A stretch of 49,914 bases of DNA from Caulobacter sp. 17J65-9 (lineage in GTDB: Bacteria > Pseudomonadota > Alphaproteobacteria > Caulobacterales > Caulobacteraceae): positions 1 through 49,914 of the forward strand of contig NZ_JAAIVC010000011.1 of the NCBI RefSeq assembly GCF_010975005.1, written 5' to 3'. Below, one piece after another: positions 25,401-34,341 of this stretch; position 1 is the first letter of the stretch, and each line of letters opens with the position of its first letter. Both the position numbers and the translations under genes were made by a program. A model generated the notes under the pieces. That model saw only the letters and a list, made by a program, of their open reading frames with translations. It was not told where the DNA came from and did not search any database.

Positions 25401-26593
25401 TCTCCTTCGCCGCCATCCCCCGCCTGAGTTTCAAGCAGTGGCTGGTGGCTGCCGCCGCCGCGTTCCTGTTCGTGCTGGTGGTCGGCGCCCTGGTCTGGCG
25501 CGACGACATCCTGCGCACGGCGCTGGATCCGAAGGTGCCGTACCAGACCTACGATCCGCCGCCGGCCCCCGACTATGGCCGTCGCGACGCCTGGGCCCTG
25601 TTCCCGGAGAACCCGGATCAGTGGGCCCCGGCCGACGTCTTCTTCGTGCACCCGACCACCTATGACGGCGGCCGCCACTGGAACGCGCCGATCGACGAGC
25701 CGCGCGCCAGGCTGACCATGCAGCGGATCATGGCCCCCAACTACGCCGGTCCGTTCACCCGGGTCGGCCGGGTGTTCGCGCCGCGCTACCGGCAGGCCAG
25801 CCTCTACGCCTATCTGACCCGCCGCGACGACGCCCAGGACGCGCGCCGCTTCGCCTATGGCGACGTGCGCGAGGCGTTCAAATGGTGGCGCGCGCACCAG
25901 GACCGCGGCCGGCCGTTGATCCTCGTCGGCGCCGGGGACCAGGGCGGCCTGCTGGCCGAGCGGCTGCTGCAGGAGGAGGTCATCACCGACCCGGACCTGC
26001 TGAAGCGGCTGGCCGGCGTCTATCTGATCGACGCCGCCGCCCCGGCCGCGCCGTATGGCCCGGGCGCGCCGGTGCCCGCCTGCTCGCAGCGCGACCAGGT
26101 CCGCTGCGTGGTCGGCTGGGCGCAGGTCACCGCGGGCGATCCGGAGGGGGCGAAGGCCCGGCTCGAAGACGCCATGGTGTGGGTCCCGGGCGGTTTGCTG
26201 GAGCGCCTCTACGACCGTCCGGTGCTGTGCGTGAACCCGCTGCTGGGCGCGGCCACCACCGAGGAGGCGCCCGCGCGCCTCAATCTCGGCGCGGCCAACG
26301 CGACGGGCCTGGAGTGGGGCACGCGGCCGGCCTTCCTGACGCGTCAGGTGTCGGCCCAGTGCAAGGACGGCCTGCTGGTCGTGAGCCGCGCAAAGTCGCC
26401 GTCCCTGCGCCCGGCGGGCTCCTGGACGGATCGGAAAAAGTCTCCGCCTTACAATCTGTTCTACGCGGACATTGAGGCCGACGCTCAGGCGCGGGTGGCC
26501 AAGATGCTGAACCGCAGGGACTTCCCCCAGCCGGCGCCGCCCATCGAGGTCTCGGTCGACGTCGACGCCTCGCCGATCCACCGGATCGACTGA
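25397..26593 (+). CDS. DUF3089 alpha/beta-hydrolase-like protein lacking the serine nucleophile
   Basis: A 398-residue protein of the DUF3089 family (alpha/beta-hydrolase fold). One membrane helix at about residues 15-34 anchors it, so the domain probably faces the periplasm. Family features are ADVFFVHPTTY near 80-88, NYAGPF/FAPRYRQAS and AFKWWRAHQDRGRPLILVG. The nucleophile elbow, normally GHSQG, reads GAGDQGG, with Asp181 in the serine place. The protein may therefore be non-catalytic or use another mechanism. It overlaps the acyltransferase gene by ATGA, suggesting a shared envelope lipid role. It ends next to the convergent GT4 gene with no spacer. Confidence 0.85.
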   Translation: MISFAAIPRLSFKQWLVAAAAAFLFVLVVGALVWRDDILRTALDPKVPYQTYDPPPAPDYGRRDAWALFPENPDQWAPADVFFVHPTTYDGGRHWNAPIDEPRARLTMQRIMAPNYAGPFTRVGRVFAPRYRQASLYAYLTRRDDAQDARRFAYGDVREAFKWWRAHQDRGRPLILVGAGDQGGLLAERLLQEEVITDPDLLKRLAGVYLIDAAAPAAPYGPGAPVPACSQRDQVRCVVGWAQVTAGDPEGAKARLEDAMVWVPGGLLERLYDRPVLCVNPLLGAATTEEAPARLNLGAANATGLEWGTRPAFLTRQVSAQCKDGLLVVSRAKSPSLRPAGSWTDRKKSPPYNLFYADIEADAQARVAKMLNRRDFPQPAPPIEVSVDVDASPIHRID

Positions 26594-27628
26594 TCAGGCC
26601 GCCTTCTCTGGCGTGAACCCCTGCAGGGCGCGCGACAGGCGAAGCGCGCCGATCTCGAACCCGAACCGCTCGCGCGCCTCGACCTGGGCCAGCTCCGCGC
26701 GTCGGCGGCTTTCCGGCCAGTCGGCCAGGGCCGCCTGGATCGCCTGGGCCAGCCGCTCGGGATCTTCCGAGGGCACCAGCCGGGCCATGTCCTTGCCGCC
26801 CAGGATCTGGCCGGGGCCCTCGATGTCGGTCGAGACCACCGGCACGCCGGCCGCCATCGCCTCGATCAGCACCAGGCCGAACGACTCCATCCGCGAGCTC
26901 AGCACGAACAGGTCCAGCCCGCCCAGGAAGGCGCTGGGGTTGTCGGTCCAGCCCGGAAACCGCACGACGCCTTCCAGGTCCAGCGCCGCGGTGCGGGCTT
27001 CCAGCTCCCGGCGCAGATCGCCTTCGCCGGCGATGTCGAGCACGAAGTTGACGCCCCGCTGCTTCAGCAGGGCGGCGGCCTCGATCAGCACGTCGAAGCC
27101 CTTGGAGGGGTGAAGCCGTCCCAGCGCGCCGATGCGCACCGGGGTCTTCGGTTCGGCGCGGACCGGCGCGAACCACAGCCGGCCGAAGTTCTCGACCAGG
27201 GTCAGCGGCGTGTCGGGAAACTGTTCGCAGATGCCCGAGGCCACCGGTTCGCTGGCGGCGATCAGCAGATCGGCCTCGGCCATCTCGTCCTTGAAGCGGA
27301 AGTTGTGGGCGACGAAGGCGATCTTCGGGCGCGGCCAGACCAGCGGCGAGCGCGCCAGGCGGAAGGCGCGCACGCCGTGCACCAGCACCACGTCAGGCGC
27401 GAACCGGCGCAGCACATGGCCGAGGCCGGCGGCCACGCCGAAGTCGCCGCCGAAGCGCCCGCCGGCCGGCTGGAAGCCGCCGCCGGGAAACTGCGTCGAG
27501 AACCAGCTGTTGCGCCGGCCGATGGAGAGGACCAGGTCGCCGGTCTCGGACAGGGCGTCGTGATAGCGCCGCGCCATGGCTTCCAGGCCGCCCTGACCCC
27601 GGCTGAGCATCACGTTCGCCACGCGCAT
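26594..27628 (-). CDS. GT4 family glycosyltransferase
   Basis: A 344-residue GT-B retaining glycosyltransferase. The N-terminal acceptor domain starts VANVMLSRGQGGLEAMARRY. The C-terminal domain has IGALGRLHPSKGFDVLIEAA and the donor-binding EX7E-type segment SSRMESFGLVLIEAMAAGVPVV, which fixes the GT4 assignment. It probably works in LPS or other surface polysaccharide assembly given the nearby envelope genes, but the sugar is unknown. Its stop abuts that of the DUF3089 gene on the other strand. The 110-bp spacer upstream, before recG, shows nothing notable. Confidence 0.92.
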   Translation of the reverse strand: MRVANVMLSRGQGGLEAMARRYHDALSETGDLVLSIGRRNSWFSTQFPGGGFQPAGGRFGGDFGVAAGLGHVLRRFAPDVVLVHGVRAFRLARSPLVWPRPKIAFVAHNFRFKDEMAEADLLIAASEPVASGICEQFPDTPLTLVENFGRLWFAPVRAEPKTPVRIGALGRLHPSKGFDVLIEAAALLKQRGVNFVLDIAGEGDLRRELEARTAALDLEGVVRFPGWTDNPSAFLGGLDLFVLSSRMESFGLVLIEAMAAGVPVVSTDIEGPGQILGGKDMARLVPSEDPERLAQAIQAALADWPESRRRAELAQVEARERFGFEIGALRLSRALQGFTPEKAA

Positions 27629-27738
27629 GGCCGTCGTACCCTCAAAGACTGGAAGTACTGGCGCTCAGGGCGCCGCCGCCGTGCACCCGAAAGTCAGTCG
27701 GACCTCTTAGCGCAATAGGCGAGGGGCCTCCACTGTAC

Positions 27739-29811
27739 TCACGCCGGCGCGTTGGACCGGTCGGCGCGCCAGTCGAACAGCTCGCTGAGCACCCGCAGCC
27801 GTCGGCCGCGTTCGCTCTTCAGCTCCGGATCGCGGCCCAGCACCAGGCGCGCGTCGTCGGCGGCGGCCAACAGCAGGTCGCGATGGGCGATCGGATCGGC
27901 CATCCGGTAGTCGGGGAAGCCGCTCTGCTTCAGGCCCAGCAGGTCGCCGCCGCCGCGCAGGCGCCAGTCCTCCTCGGCGATCTGGAAGCCGTCCTCGCTC
28001 TGGCGCAGCACGTCCAGCCGCGCCTTGGCGGTCTCCGACAGGGGCGCGTCGTAGAGCAGGATGCACGAGCTCTCGCCCGAGCCGCGGCCGACCCGGCCGC
28101 GCAGCTGGTGCAGCTGGGCCAGGCCGAACCGCTCGGCGTGCTCGATCACCATGATGGTGGCGTTGGGCACGTCCACGCCGACCTCGACCACGGTGGTGGC
28201 GACCAGGATCGACAGTTCGCCGGCGGCGAAGGCGGTCATCACCGCGTCCTTCTCCGGTCCCGGCATCTGGCCGTGCACCAGCCCGACCGGCGCGGCCAGC
28301 ATCTCGCGCAGGGCGGCGGCCCGCGCCTCGGCGGCGGCCAGGTCGGCGACCTCGGACTCGGCGACCAGCGGGCAGATCCAGTAGGCCTGCGCCCCGGCCT
28401 TCACCGCCGTGTCGAGGCGCGCGGCGATCTCGCCGATGCGGGCGGTGGGGACGGCGGCGGTGGTGATCGGCTTGCGGCCGGGCGGCTTCTCGTCGAGGCG
28501 CGAGACGTCCAGGTCGCCGTACTGGGTCAGCTCCAGGGTGCGCGGGATCGGCGTGGCCGACATGGACAGCAGGTGCACGCCCGCGCCCTTTTCCTGCAGG
28601 CGGCGACGCTCGTTCACGCCGAAGCGGTGCTGCTCGTCGACCACGGCCAGGGCCAGGGCCTTGAACACGACCTCGTCCTGGAACAGGGCGTGGGTGCCGA
28701 CCGCCACCTGGGCCGAGCCGTCGGCCAGCGCCGCCAGCTTGGCCTTGCGGCCCGCGCCCTTGTCGCGGCCGGTCAGCAGCAGGCCGGTCAGGCCGGCCGA
28801 GGCCAGCAGCGGCTCGATGCGCTCGAAGTGCTGGCGGGCCAGGATTTCGGTCGGGGCCATCAGCGCGGCCTGGAAGCCGGACGACGCCGCGTCGGCCATG
28901 GCCAGCACGGCGACGACCGTCTTGCCCGAGCCCACGTCGCCCTGCAGCAGCCGGCTCATCCTGTGGCCCGAGCCGAGGTCGGCGCGGATCTCGGTCATGG
29001 CTCGCTGCTGCGCCCCGGTCAGGCGGAAGGGCAGGGCGGCCTTGACCGCGGCGGAGCGTTCGCCCGCGTGCAGCACCGGCGCGGGCACGTGGCCGCGCTC
29101 CAGCTTGCGGCGGATCATGGCCAGCTGGTGGGCCAGCAGCTCGTCATAGGCCAGCCGTTTGCGCGCGGGCGCGTCCAGCGACAGGTCGAGTTCGCTCTCC
29201 GGCGCGTGCAGGGTCGCCAGCGCCTCGCGCCAGGACGGCCAGTTGTTGCGGTCCAGCCAGGCGCCGTCCTGCCACTCCAGCAGCTCGGGAGCCTTCTCCA
29301 GCGCCATCTGCACCAGGCGGCGGAACTGGCGCGAGCTCAGACCCGCGGTGGCCGGATAGACCGGCTCGACCGGCGGGATCTCGTCGGCGCGCTCGGGCGG
29401 CAGCATGTAGTCGGGGTGGGCCAGCTGCACCTCGGCCCCGAACCGCTCGACCTTGCCGCTCACCACCCGCTGCGTGCCGACCGGCAGCGCGCGCTCGACC
29501 GTGTCGCCGTAGGTGCGGAACCAGGTCAGGTGTAGGAAGCCGGTGCCGTCGAAGGCGCGCACCTTGTAGGGCACGCCGATCTTGCGCGGCTTCTGGTGCT
29601 GGTCGATCGTCACCTCGAAGGTCTGCACCTCGCCGTCGCGCGCCTGGGCGACGGTGGTGCGCTCGCGGACGATCAGGTTGTGCGGCGGCACGAACAGCAG
29701 GTCGCGCACGATCGGGCCGGCCAGCCGCTCGACCAGCGGGGCCACCTTGGCGCCGACGCCCTTCAGGGTGCCGATCGGCGCGAACAGGGGAAAGAGAATC
29801 TCCGGCCGCAT
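27739..29811 (-). CDS. recG: ATP-dependent DNA helicase RecG
   Basis: Branch-migrating helicase that remodels stalled forks and Holliday junctions. It has 690 residues. The N-terminal wedge/OB domain (about 50-160) precedes helicase motifs: Walker A GDVGSGKT in motif I, PTEILARQHF in Ia, DEQHRFGV in II, SMSATPIPRTL in III and QLRGRVGRG in VI. The C-terminal TRG-like region (GGGDLLGLKQSGFPDYRMAD) is intact. It is divergent from sdhE and mfd over 74 bp. Confidence 0.97.
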   Translation of the reverse strand: MRPEILFPLFAPIGTLKGVGAKVAPLVERLAGPIVRDLLFVPPHNLIVRERTTVAQARDGEVQTFEVTIDQHQKPRKIGVPYKVRAFDGTGFLHLTWFRTYGDTVERALPVGTQRVVSGKVERFGAEVQLAHPDYMLPPERADEIPPVEPVYPATAGLSSRQFRRLVQMALEKAPELLEWQDGAWLDRNNWPSWREALATLHAPESELDLSLDAPARKRLAYDELLAHQLAMIRRKLERGHVPAPVLHAGERSAAVKAALPFRLTGAQQRAMTEIRADLGSGHRMSRLLQGDVGSGKTVVAVLAMADAASSGFQAALMAPTEILARQHFERIEPLLASAGLTGLLLTGRDKGAGRKAKLAALADGSAQVAVGTHALFQDEVVFKALALAVVDEQHRFGVNERRRLQEKGAGVHLLSMSATPIPRTLELTQYGDLDVSRLDEKPPGRKPITTAAVPTARIGEIAARLDTAVKAGAQAYWICPLVAESEVADLAAAEARAAALREMLAAPVGLVHGQMPGPEKDAVMTAFAAGELSILVATTVVEVGVDVPNATIMVIEHAERFGLAQLHQLRGRVGRGSGESSCILLYDAPLSETAKARLDVLRQSEDGFQIAEEDWRLRGGGDLLGLKQSGFPDYRMADPIAHRDLLLAAADDARLVLGRDPELKSERGRRLRVLSELFDWRADRSNAPA

Positions 29812-29885
29812 TCCGCGAGCATAGCTGGCGATCCACGCTTAGGGGCGCTATCTCCCACGCTCGATCTCGCAAGGTTATTCCGTTG

Positions 29886-30185
29886 ATGTCCGGGCCCGAA
29901 CACGCCGTCCGCCTGAAGAAGCTCACCTTCCGCGCCTGGCATCGCGGCATGCGCGAGGCGGACCTGATCCTCGGGCCGTTCGCCGAACAGCACCTGGGCG
30001 GGATGTCGGACGCCGAGCTCGACGAGTTCGAGGCGCTGATGGAAATCCCGGACACCGACCTCTACGCCTGGATCGTCGGGCAGAAGCCCGTGCCGGCCGA
30101 GCACCAGAGCCCGCTGTTCGAACGGATCCGCGCGTTCCGCTTCGAGGCCCGCGGCGCCGTTTCGCCCGAGCGCTGGGGCGGCTGA
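29886..30185 (+). CDS. sdhE: Succinate dehydrogenase assembly factor 2 (FAD assembly, SdhE)
   Basis: A small 99-residue helical protein that helps attach FAD covalently to the succinate dehydrogenase flavoprotein. The family signature is RGMREADLILG near residue 20, matching the RGxxExD motif, followed by the five-helix pattern with MSDAELDEFEALMEIPDTDLYAWIVG. ATG 29886 is preferred to the TTG immediately before it. It starts 74 bp from the divergent recG and ends 6 bp before mfd, so sdhE and mfd form an operon. Confidence 0.93.
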   Translation: MSGPEHAVRLKKLTFRAWHRGMREADLILGPFAEQHLGGMSDAELDEFEALMEIPDTDLYAWIVGQKPVPAEHQSPLFERIRAFRFEARGAVSPERWGG

Positions 30186-30191
30186 GGACCT

Positions 30192-33100
30192 ATGGCTGAT
30201 CTGAAACGCATCGCTCAGGCCGACGGCGGCCTCGAACTGGTCGGCGCGCCGGAGGGCTTCGACGCCCTGGTCATGGCCGACGTCGTGCGCACCCGGGGCG
30301 GCGTCACCGCCTTCGTGGCGCGCGACTACGCGCGGGCCAACGCCTTCGAGGACGCGCTGCGCTTCTTTGCGCCGGACCTGCGGGTGCTGCGCTTCCCCGC
30401 CTGGGACTGCCTGCCCTACGATCGGGTCAGCCCGTCGCCGGGCCTGGCGGCCCAGCGCATGGCCGCCCTGGTCGAGCTGTCGCGCCGCGATCCGGCCGAC
30501 AGGAAGGCCCTGCTGGTGCTGACCACCGCGCCGGCCCTGATGCAGCGGGTGCCGCCGCGCGACGCGATCAAGGCCGCCTCCTACCAGACCAAACCGGGCC
30601 GCGAGGTCGACGTCGCGGACCTGGAGAAGTACTTCGCGGTCAACGGCTACCAGCGCGCCTCCACCGTCTCTGAGCGCGGCGAGTACGCCATCCGCGGCGG
30701 CGTCATCGACGTCTATCCGCCGGGCGCCGAGGAGCCGGCCCGCCTGGACCTGTTCGGCGACACGCTGGAATCGATCCGCGCCTTCGATCCGGAGAGCCAG
30801 CGGTCCACGCGCCAGCTGACCGAGATCGACCTGCTGCCGGTCAGCGAGGCCCTGCTGGATCCAGCCGCCATTTCGCGCTTCCGCCAGAACTATCTGGAGA
30901 CCTTCGGCGCGCCCGGCGACGACCCGCTCTACGCCGCGGTCAGCGAGGGCGCGCGCCGCCAGGGCTTGGAGCACTTCCTGCCGCTGCTCTACGAGCGCCT
31001 GGAGACCGTGTTCGACTACCTGCCGGCCAAGGCGCTGGTGGCCCTGGACCATCTGGCGGCCGAGGCGCGCGACGAGCGCCTGGCCATGGTCGCCGACGCC
31101 TACGAGGCGCGGGTGGCGACCTCCAAGACCAAGGGCGGGGGCAATTACCGCGCCCTGAAGCCCGAGGCGCTCTACCTGACCGCCGGGGAGTGGGACGCGC
31201 GCCTGGCCGAGCGGCCGTCGCGGCGCTTCAGCCCGTTCCAGCGCGAAGGCGCCGAGGGCGTCGTCGACCTGGGCTCGCGCCTGGGTCGGACCTTCGCGGC
31301 CGAACGCCAGCAGGACAGCGTCAACCTGTTCGAGTCCGTCGCCGACCACGCCCGCAAGCTGGCCGGCGAGGGCAAGCGCGTGCTGTTCGCCTCCTGGTCG
31401 GACGGCTCGTCCGACCGCCTGGGCGCCATGCTGGGCGACCACGGCCTGAAGGACGTGCGCGCGGTCCCCAACTGGATCGACGCCCGCGCCTCGGATCCGA
31501 AGAAGCCGCTGCGGGTGGTGCTGCCGATCGACACCGGCTTCGTCACCGACAGCCTGGCGGTCCTGTCCGAGACCGACATCCTGGGCGACCGCCTGGCGCG
31601 CCCGCGCAAGCGCCGCCGCGCCCAGAACTTCCTGGCCGAGGCGTCCTCGCTCTCGACGGGCGACCTGGTCGTGCACATCGACCACGGCATCGGCCGCTAC
31701 GAGGGGCTGAAGACCCTCTCGGTCAACGACGCCCCGCACGACTGCCTGGAGCTGCAGTACGGCGGCGAGTCCAAGCTGTACCTGCCGGTCGAGAACATCG
31801 ACCTTTTGACCCGCTACGGCTCGGACTCCGAGGGCGTGATCCTCGACCGGCTGGGCGGCGCCGCCTGGCAGGCCCGCAAGGCCCGCGCCAAGGAACGGCT
31901 GCGCGAGATGGCCGACGGCCTGATCAAGATCGCCGCCGCCCGCAGCCTGAAGACCACCGAGGAAGTGCCCACGCCACAGGGCGTGTTCGACGAGTTCTGC
32001 GCCCGCTTCCCCTACGAGGAGACCGAGGACCAGCTCAACGCCATCTCCGACGTGCTGGAGGACCTGTCCGCCGGCCGCCCGATGGACCGGCTGATCTGCG
32101 GCGACGTCGGCTTCGGCAAGACCGAGGTGGCGCTGCGCGCCGCCTTCGTCATGGCCATGAGCGGCCGCCAGGTGGCGGTGGTCTGCCCGACCACGCTGCT
32201 GGCCCGCCAGCACTTCAAGACCTTCTCCGAGCGCTTCCAGGGCTGGCCGGTGAAGGTGCGCCAGCTGTCGCGCATGGTCACCACCAAGGACGCCAACGAG
32301 ACCCGCAAGCAGCTGGCCGCCGGCGAAATCGAACTGGTGGTCGGCACCCACGCGGTGCTGGCCGAACAGGTCAAGTTCAAGGACCTGGGCCTCGTGATCG
32401 TCGACGAGGAGCAGCACTTCGGGGTCAAGCACAAGGAGAAGCTCAAGGAGCTTCGCGCCGGCGTGCACATGCTGACCCTGTCGGCCACGCCGATCCCGCG
32501 CACCCTGCAGATGGCGCTCTCGGGCATCCGCGAGATGTCGATCATCGCCACCCCGCCGGTCGACCGCCTGGCGGTGCGCACCTACGTCACGCCCTACGAT
32601 CCGGTGGTCGTGCGCGAGGCGCTGCTGCGCGAGAAGTACCGTGGCGGCCAGGCCTACTACGTGGCGCCCCGACTGACGGACCTGCCGAACCTGGAGAAGT
32701 TCATTCGCGAGCAGGTGCCCGAGGTGAAGGCGGTGGTCGGCCACGGCCAGATGACCCCGACCCAGCTGGAAGACGTGATGAGCGCCTTCTACGACGGCAA
32801 GTACGACGTGCTGCTGTCGACCACCATCGTGGAGTCCGGCCTCGACATCCCGACGGCCAACACCCTGATCGTGCACCGGGCCGACATGTTCGGCCTGTCG
32901 CAGCTGTACCAGATCCGCGGCCGGGTCGGTCGTTCCAAGCAGCGCGCCTTCGCCTACCTGACCACGCCGGTCGACAAGCCGATGACGCCGGGGGCGGAGC
33001 GGCGGCTGAAGGTGCTGCAGTCGCTGGACAGCCTCGGCGCCGGTTTCCAGCTGGCCAGCCACGACCTGGACATCCGCGGCGGCGGCAACCTGCTCGGCGA

Positions 33101-33668
33101 AGAGCAGTCGGGCCACATCAAGGAGATCGGCGTCGAGCTGTACCAGCAGATGCTGGAGGACGCCGTGGCCGAGCTGCGCGAGGCCGGCGGCGAGGACCTG
33201 TCCGACGCGCGCGGCTGGTCGCCCCAGATCAACGCCGGCGCGGCCGTCCTCATCCCCGAGGAGTACGTGCCCGACCTGAACGTGCGCCTGGCCCTGTATC
33301 GCCGCCTGTCCGAGGCCGAGAACCTGGGCGACCGCGAAGCTCTGGCGGCCGAGCTGATCGACCGCTTCGGCCCGCTGCCGGAAGAGGCCGCCCAACTGCT
33401 GAAGGTGGTCGGCGTGAAGGGACTGTGCCGGCAGGCCAATGTCTCGAAGATCGACGTCGGGCCGAAGGGCGCGGTGGTCACCTTCCGCAACGACACGTTC
33501 TCCAACCCGATGGGCCTGGTGCACCTGGTCCAGAAGAACGCCGTGAACTGGAAGATCCGCCCCGACCAGAAGATCGTCGTGAAGGGCGAGTGGCCGACCC
33601 CGGAAATGCGCCTCAGCGTCGCCGAGAAGATCGTCGGCGAACTGGCCAAGGCCGCCAAGGCGGCGTGA
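30192..33668 (+). CDS. mfd: Transcription-repair coupling factor Mfd
   Basis: Displaces RNA polymerase stalled at DNA lesions and recruits UvrA. It has 1158 residues, full length. The UvrB-homology part (about 30-350) includes FPAWDCLPYDRVSPSPGLAAQR. The RNA-polymerase interaction domain reads LSTGDLVVHIDHGIGRYEGL. The translocase has Walker A GDVGFGKTEVALRAA, DEEQHFGV, SATPIPRTLQMALSGIR and YQIRGRVGRS. The C-terminal TRCF domain (EEYVPDLNVRLALYRRLS) is present. It follows sdhE at 6 bp and is followed by a palindromic element. Confidence 0.97.
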   Translation: MADLKRIAQADGGLELVGAPEGFDALVMADVVRTRGGVTAFVARDYARANAFEDALRFFAPDLRVLRFPAWDCLPYDRVSPSPGLAAQRMAALVELSRRDPADRKALLVLTTAPALMQRVPPRDAIKAASYQTKPGREVDVADLEKYFAVNGYQRASTVSERGEYAIRGGVIDVYPPGAEEPARLDLFGDTLESIRAFDPESQRSTRQLTEIDLLPVSEALLDPAAISRFRQNYLETFGAPGDDPLYAAVSEGARRQGLEHFLPLLYERLETVFDYLPAKALVALDHLAAEARDERLAMVADAYEARVATSKTKGGGNYRALKPEALYLTAGEWDARLAERPSRRFSPFQREGAEGVVDLGSRLGRTFAAERQQDSVNLFESVADHARKLAGEGKRVLFASWSDGSSDRLGAMLGDHGLKDVRAVPNWIDARASDPKKPLRVVLPIDTGFVTDSLAVLSETDILGDRLARPRKRRRAQNFLAEASSLSTGDLVVHIDHGIGRYEGLKTLSVNDAPHDCLELQYGGESKLYLPVENIDLLTRYGSDSEGVILDRLGGAAWQARKARAKERLREMADGLIKIAAARSLKTTEEVPTPQGVFDEFCARFPYEETEDQLNAISDVLEDLSAGRPMDRLICGDVGFGKTEVALRAAFVMAMSGRQVAVVCPTTLLARQHFKTFSERFQGWPVKVRQLSRMVTTKDANETRKQLAAGEIELVVGTHAVLAEQVKFKDLGLVIVDEEQHFGVKHKEKLKELRAGVHMLTLSATPIPRTLQMALSGIREMSIIATPPVDRLAVRTYVTPYDPVVVREALLREKYRGGQAYYVAPRLTDLPNLEKFIREQVPEVKAVVGHGQMTPTQLEDVMSAFYDGKYDVLLSTTIVESGLDIPTANTLIVHRADMFGLSQLYQIRGRVGRSKQRAFAYLTTPVDKPMTPGAERRLKVLQSLDSLGAGFQLASHDLDIRGGGNLLGEEQSGHIKEIGVELYQQMLEDAVAELREAGGEDLSDARGWSPQINAGAAVLIPEEYVPDLNVRLALYRRLSEAENLGDREALAAELIDRFGPLPEEAAQLLKVVGVKGLCRQANVSKIDVGPKGAVVTFRNDTFSNPMGLVHLVQKNAVNWKIRPDQKIVVKGEWPTPEMRLSVAEKIVGELAKAAKAA

Positions 33669-33677
33669 CGCGTCTTT

Positions 33678-33785
33678 TCCCTCCCCTTTATGGGGAGGGT
33701 GGTCCCGAAGGGACCGGGTGGGGAAACCTCGATGCTTCCCCACCCAGGCCGCTTCGCGGCCGGCCCTCCCCATAAAGGGGAGGGA
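33678..33785. repeat. Nested palindromic intergenic element after mfd
   Basis: A 22-bp perfect inverted repeat bounds the element: 33678-33699 (TCCCTCCCCTTTATGGGGAG plus GG) and 33764-33785. Inside are three further perfect hairpins: GGTCCC/GGGACC (33701-33706, 33710-33715), GGGTGGGGAA/TTCCCCACCC (33716-33725, 33736-33745) and GGCCGC/GCGGCC (33747-33752, 33756-33761). Folded, it makes a long stem with three arms. It lies between convergent mfd and the cupin gene, where it may end transcription from both sides. Similar elements are probably dispersed in the genome. Confidence 0.85.
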
Positions 33786-33798
33786 GAAGTTTGGTCCG

Positions 33799-34272
33799 CT
33801 ACTTCTTCTTCCGCGGATCGTCGGCGGGGTTCACGTAGGTGATGTCGAACGGCCCGGTGCTGTTGATCTGCACGACCGACTCCTCATCCGCCCAGGCGTA
33901 GTGGTGCATGCCCGCCTGCAGGGTGAAGAAGCTGCCCGGCGGAAGGGCCTGGGCCTGCGCGCGGTCGGCCTTGGCGCCCATGCCGAGGTGGAACTGGCCC
34001 GAGAGCACGGTGATGGCTTCCATCGACGGGTGCGAGTGGGCGGGGATGTGATAGCCCTTGGGCAGCTTCAGCCGGATGACGAAGGGTCCGGCCTTGCTGG
34101 GGTCGCCGTAGAGCACCGCCGCCTCGGCGCCGGGCGGCAGGGACGGGGGCGCCGGTCCCCATTTGAGGTCCTGCGGCCTCAGGACGACGTCCTTGCCGTG
34201 CGACTGGGCCAGGCTCGCGCCGGCTGTTCCGCTGGCGAGCGCGACTGCGAGACAAAGGGTGGCGAGTTTCAT
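33799..34272 (-). CDS. Secreted cupin-domain protein
   Basis: A 157-residue single-domain cupin. The first 22 residues (MKLATLCLAVALASGTAGAS then LAQ) form a signal peptide. The cupin motif 1 is PKGYHIPAHSHPSMEAITVLSG, with a His-x-His pair and a glutamate for a metal ion. Motif 2 is the PPGSFFTLQAGMHHYAWA region. It may be a metal-dependent periplasmic enzyme or binder; the substrate is unknown. It is 69 bp downstream of the FrnE-like gene on the same strand, possibly the last gene of a popA-frnE-cupin run. Confidence 0.85.
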   Translation of the reverse strand: MKLATLCLAVALASGTAGASLAQSHGKDVVLRPQDLKWGPAPPSLPPGAEAAVLYGDPSKAGPFVIRLKLPKGYHIPAHSHPSMEAITVLSGQFHLGMGAKADRAQAQALPPGSFFTLQAGMHHYAWADEESVVQINSTGPFDITYVNPADDPRKKK

Positions 34273-34341
34273 GCGGACCGCTCCGGCCGGCTTCTGACGC
34301 CGCTACAACCGGGTGTCGGGCCGCCCTGATCCCTCCGCGCC

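Noticed and set aside
29763-33773. A 1336-codon open frame on the minus strand
   Set aside because: It covers mfd on the opposite strand and shows no domain; its length follows from the lack of stop codons in GC-rich DNA.
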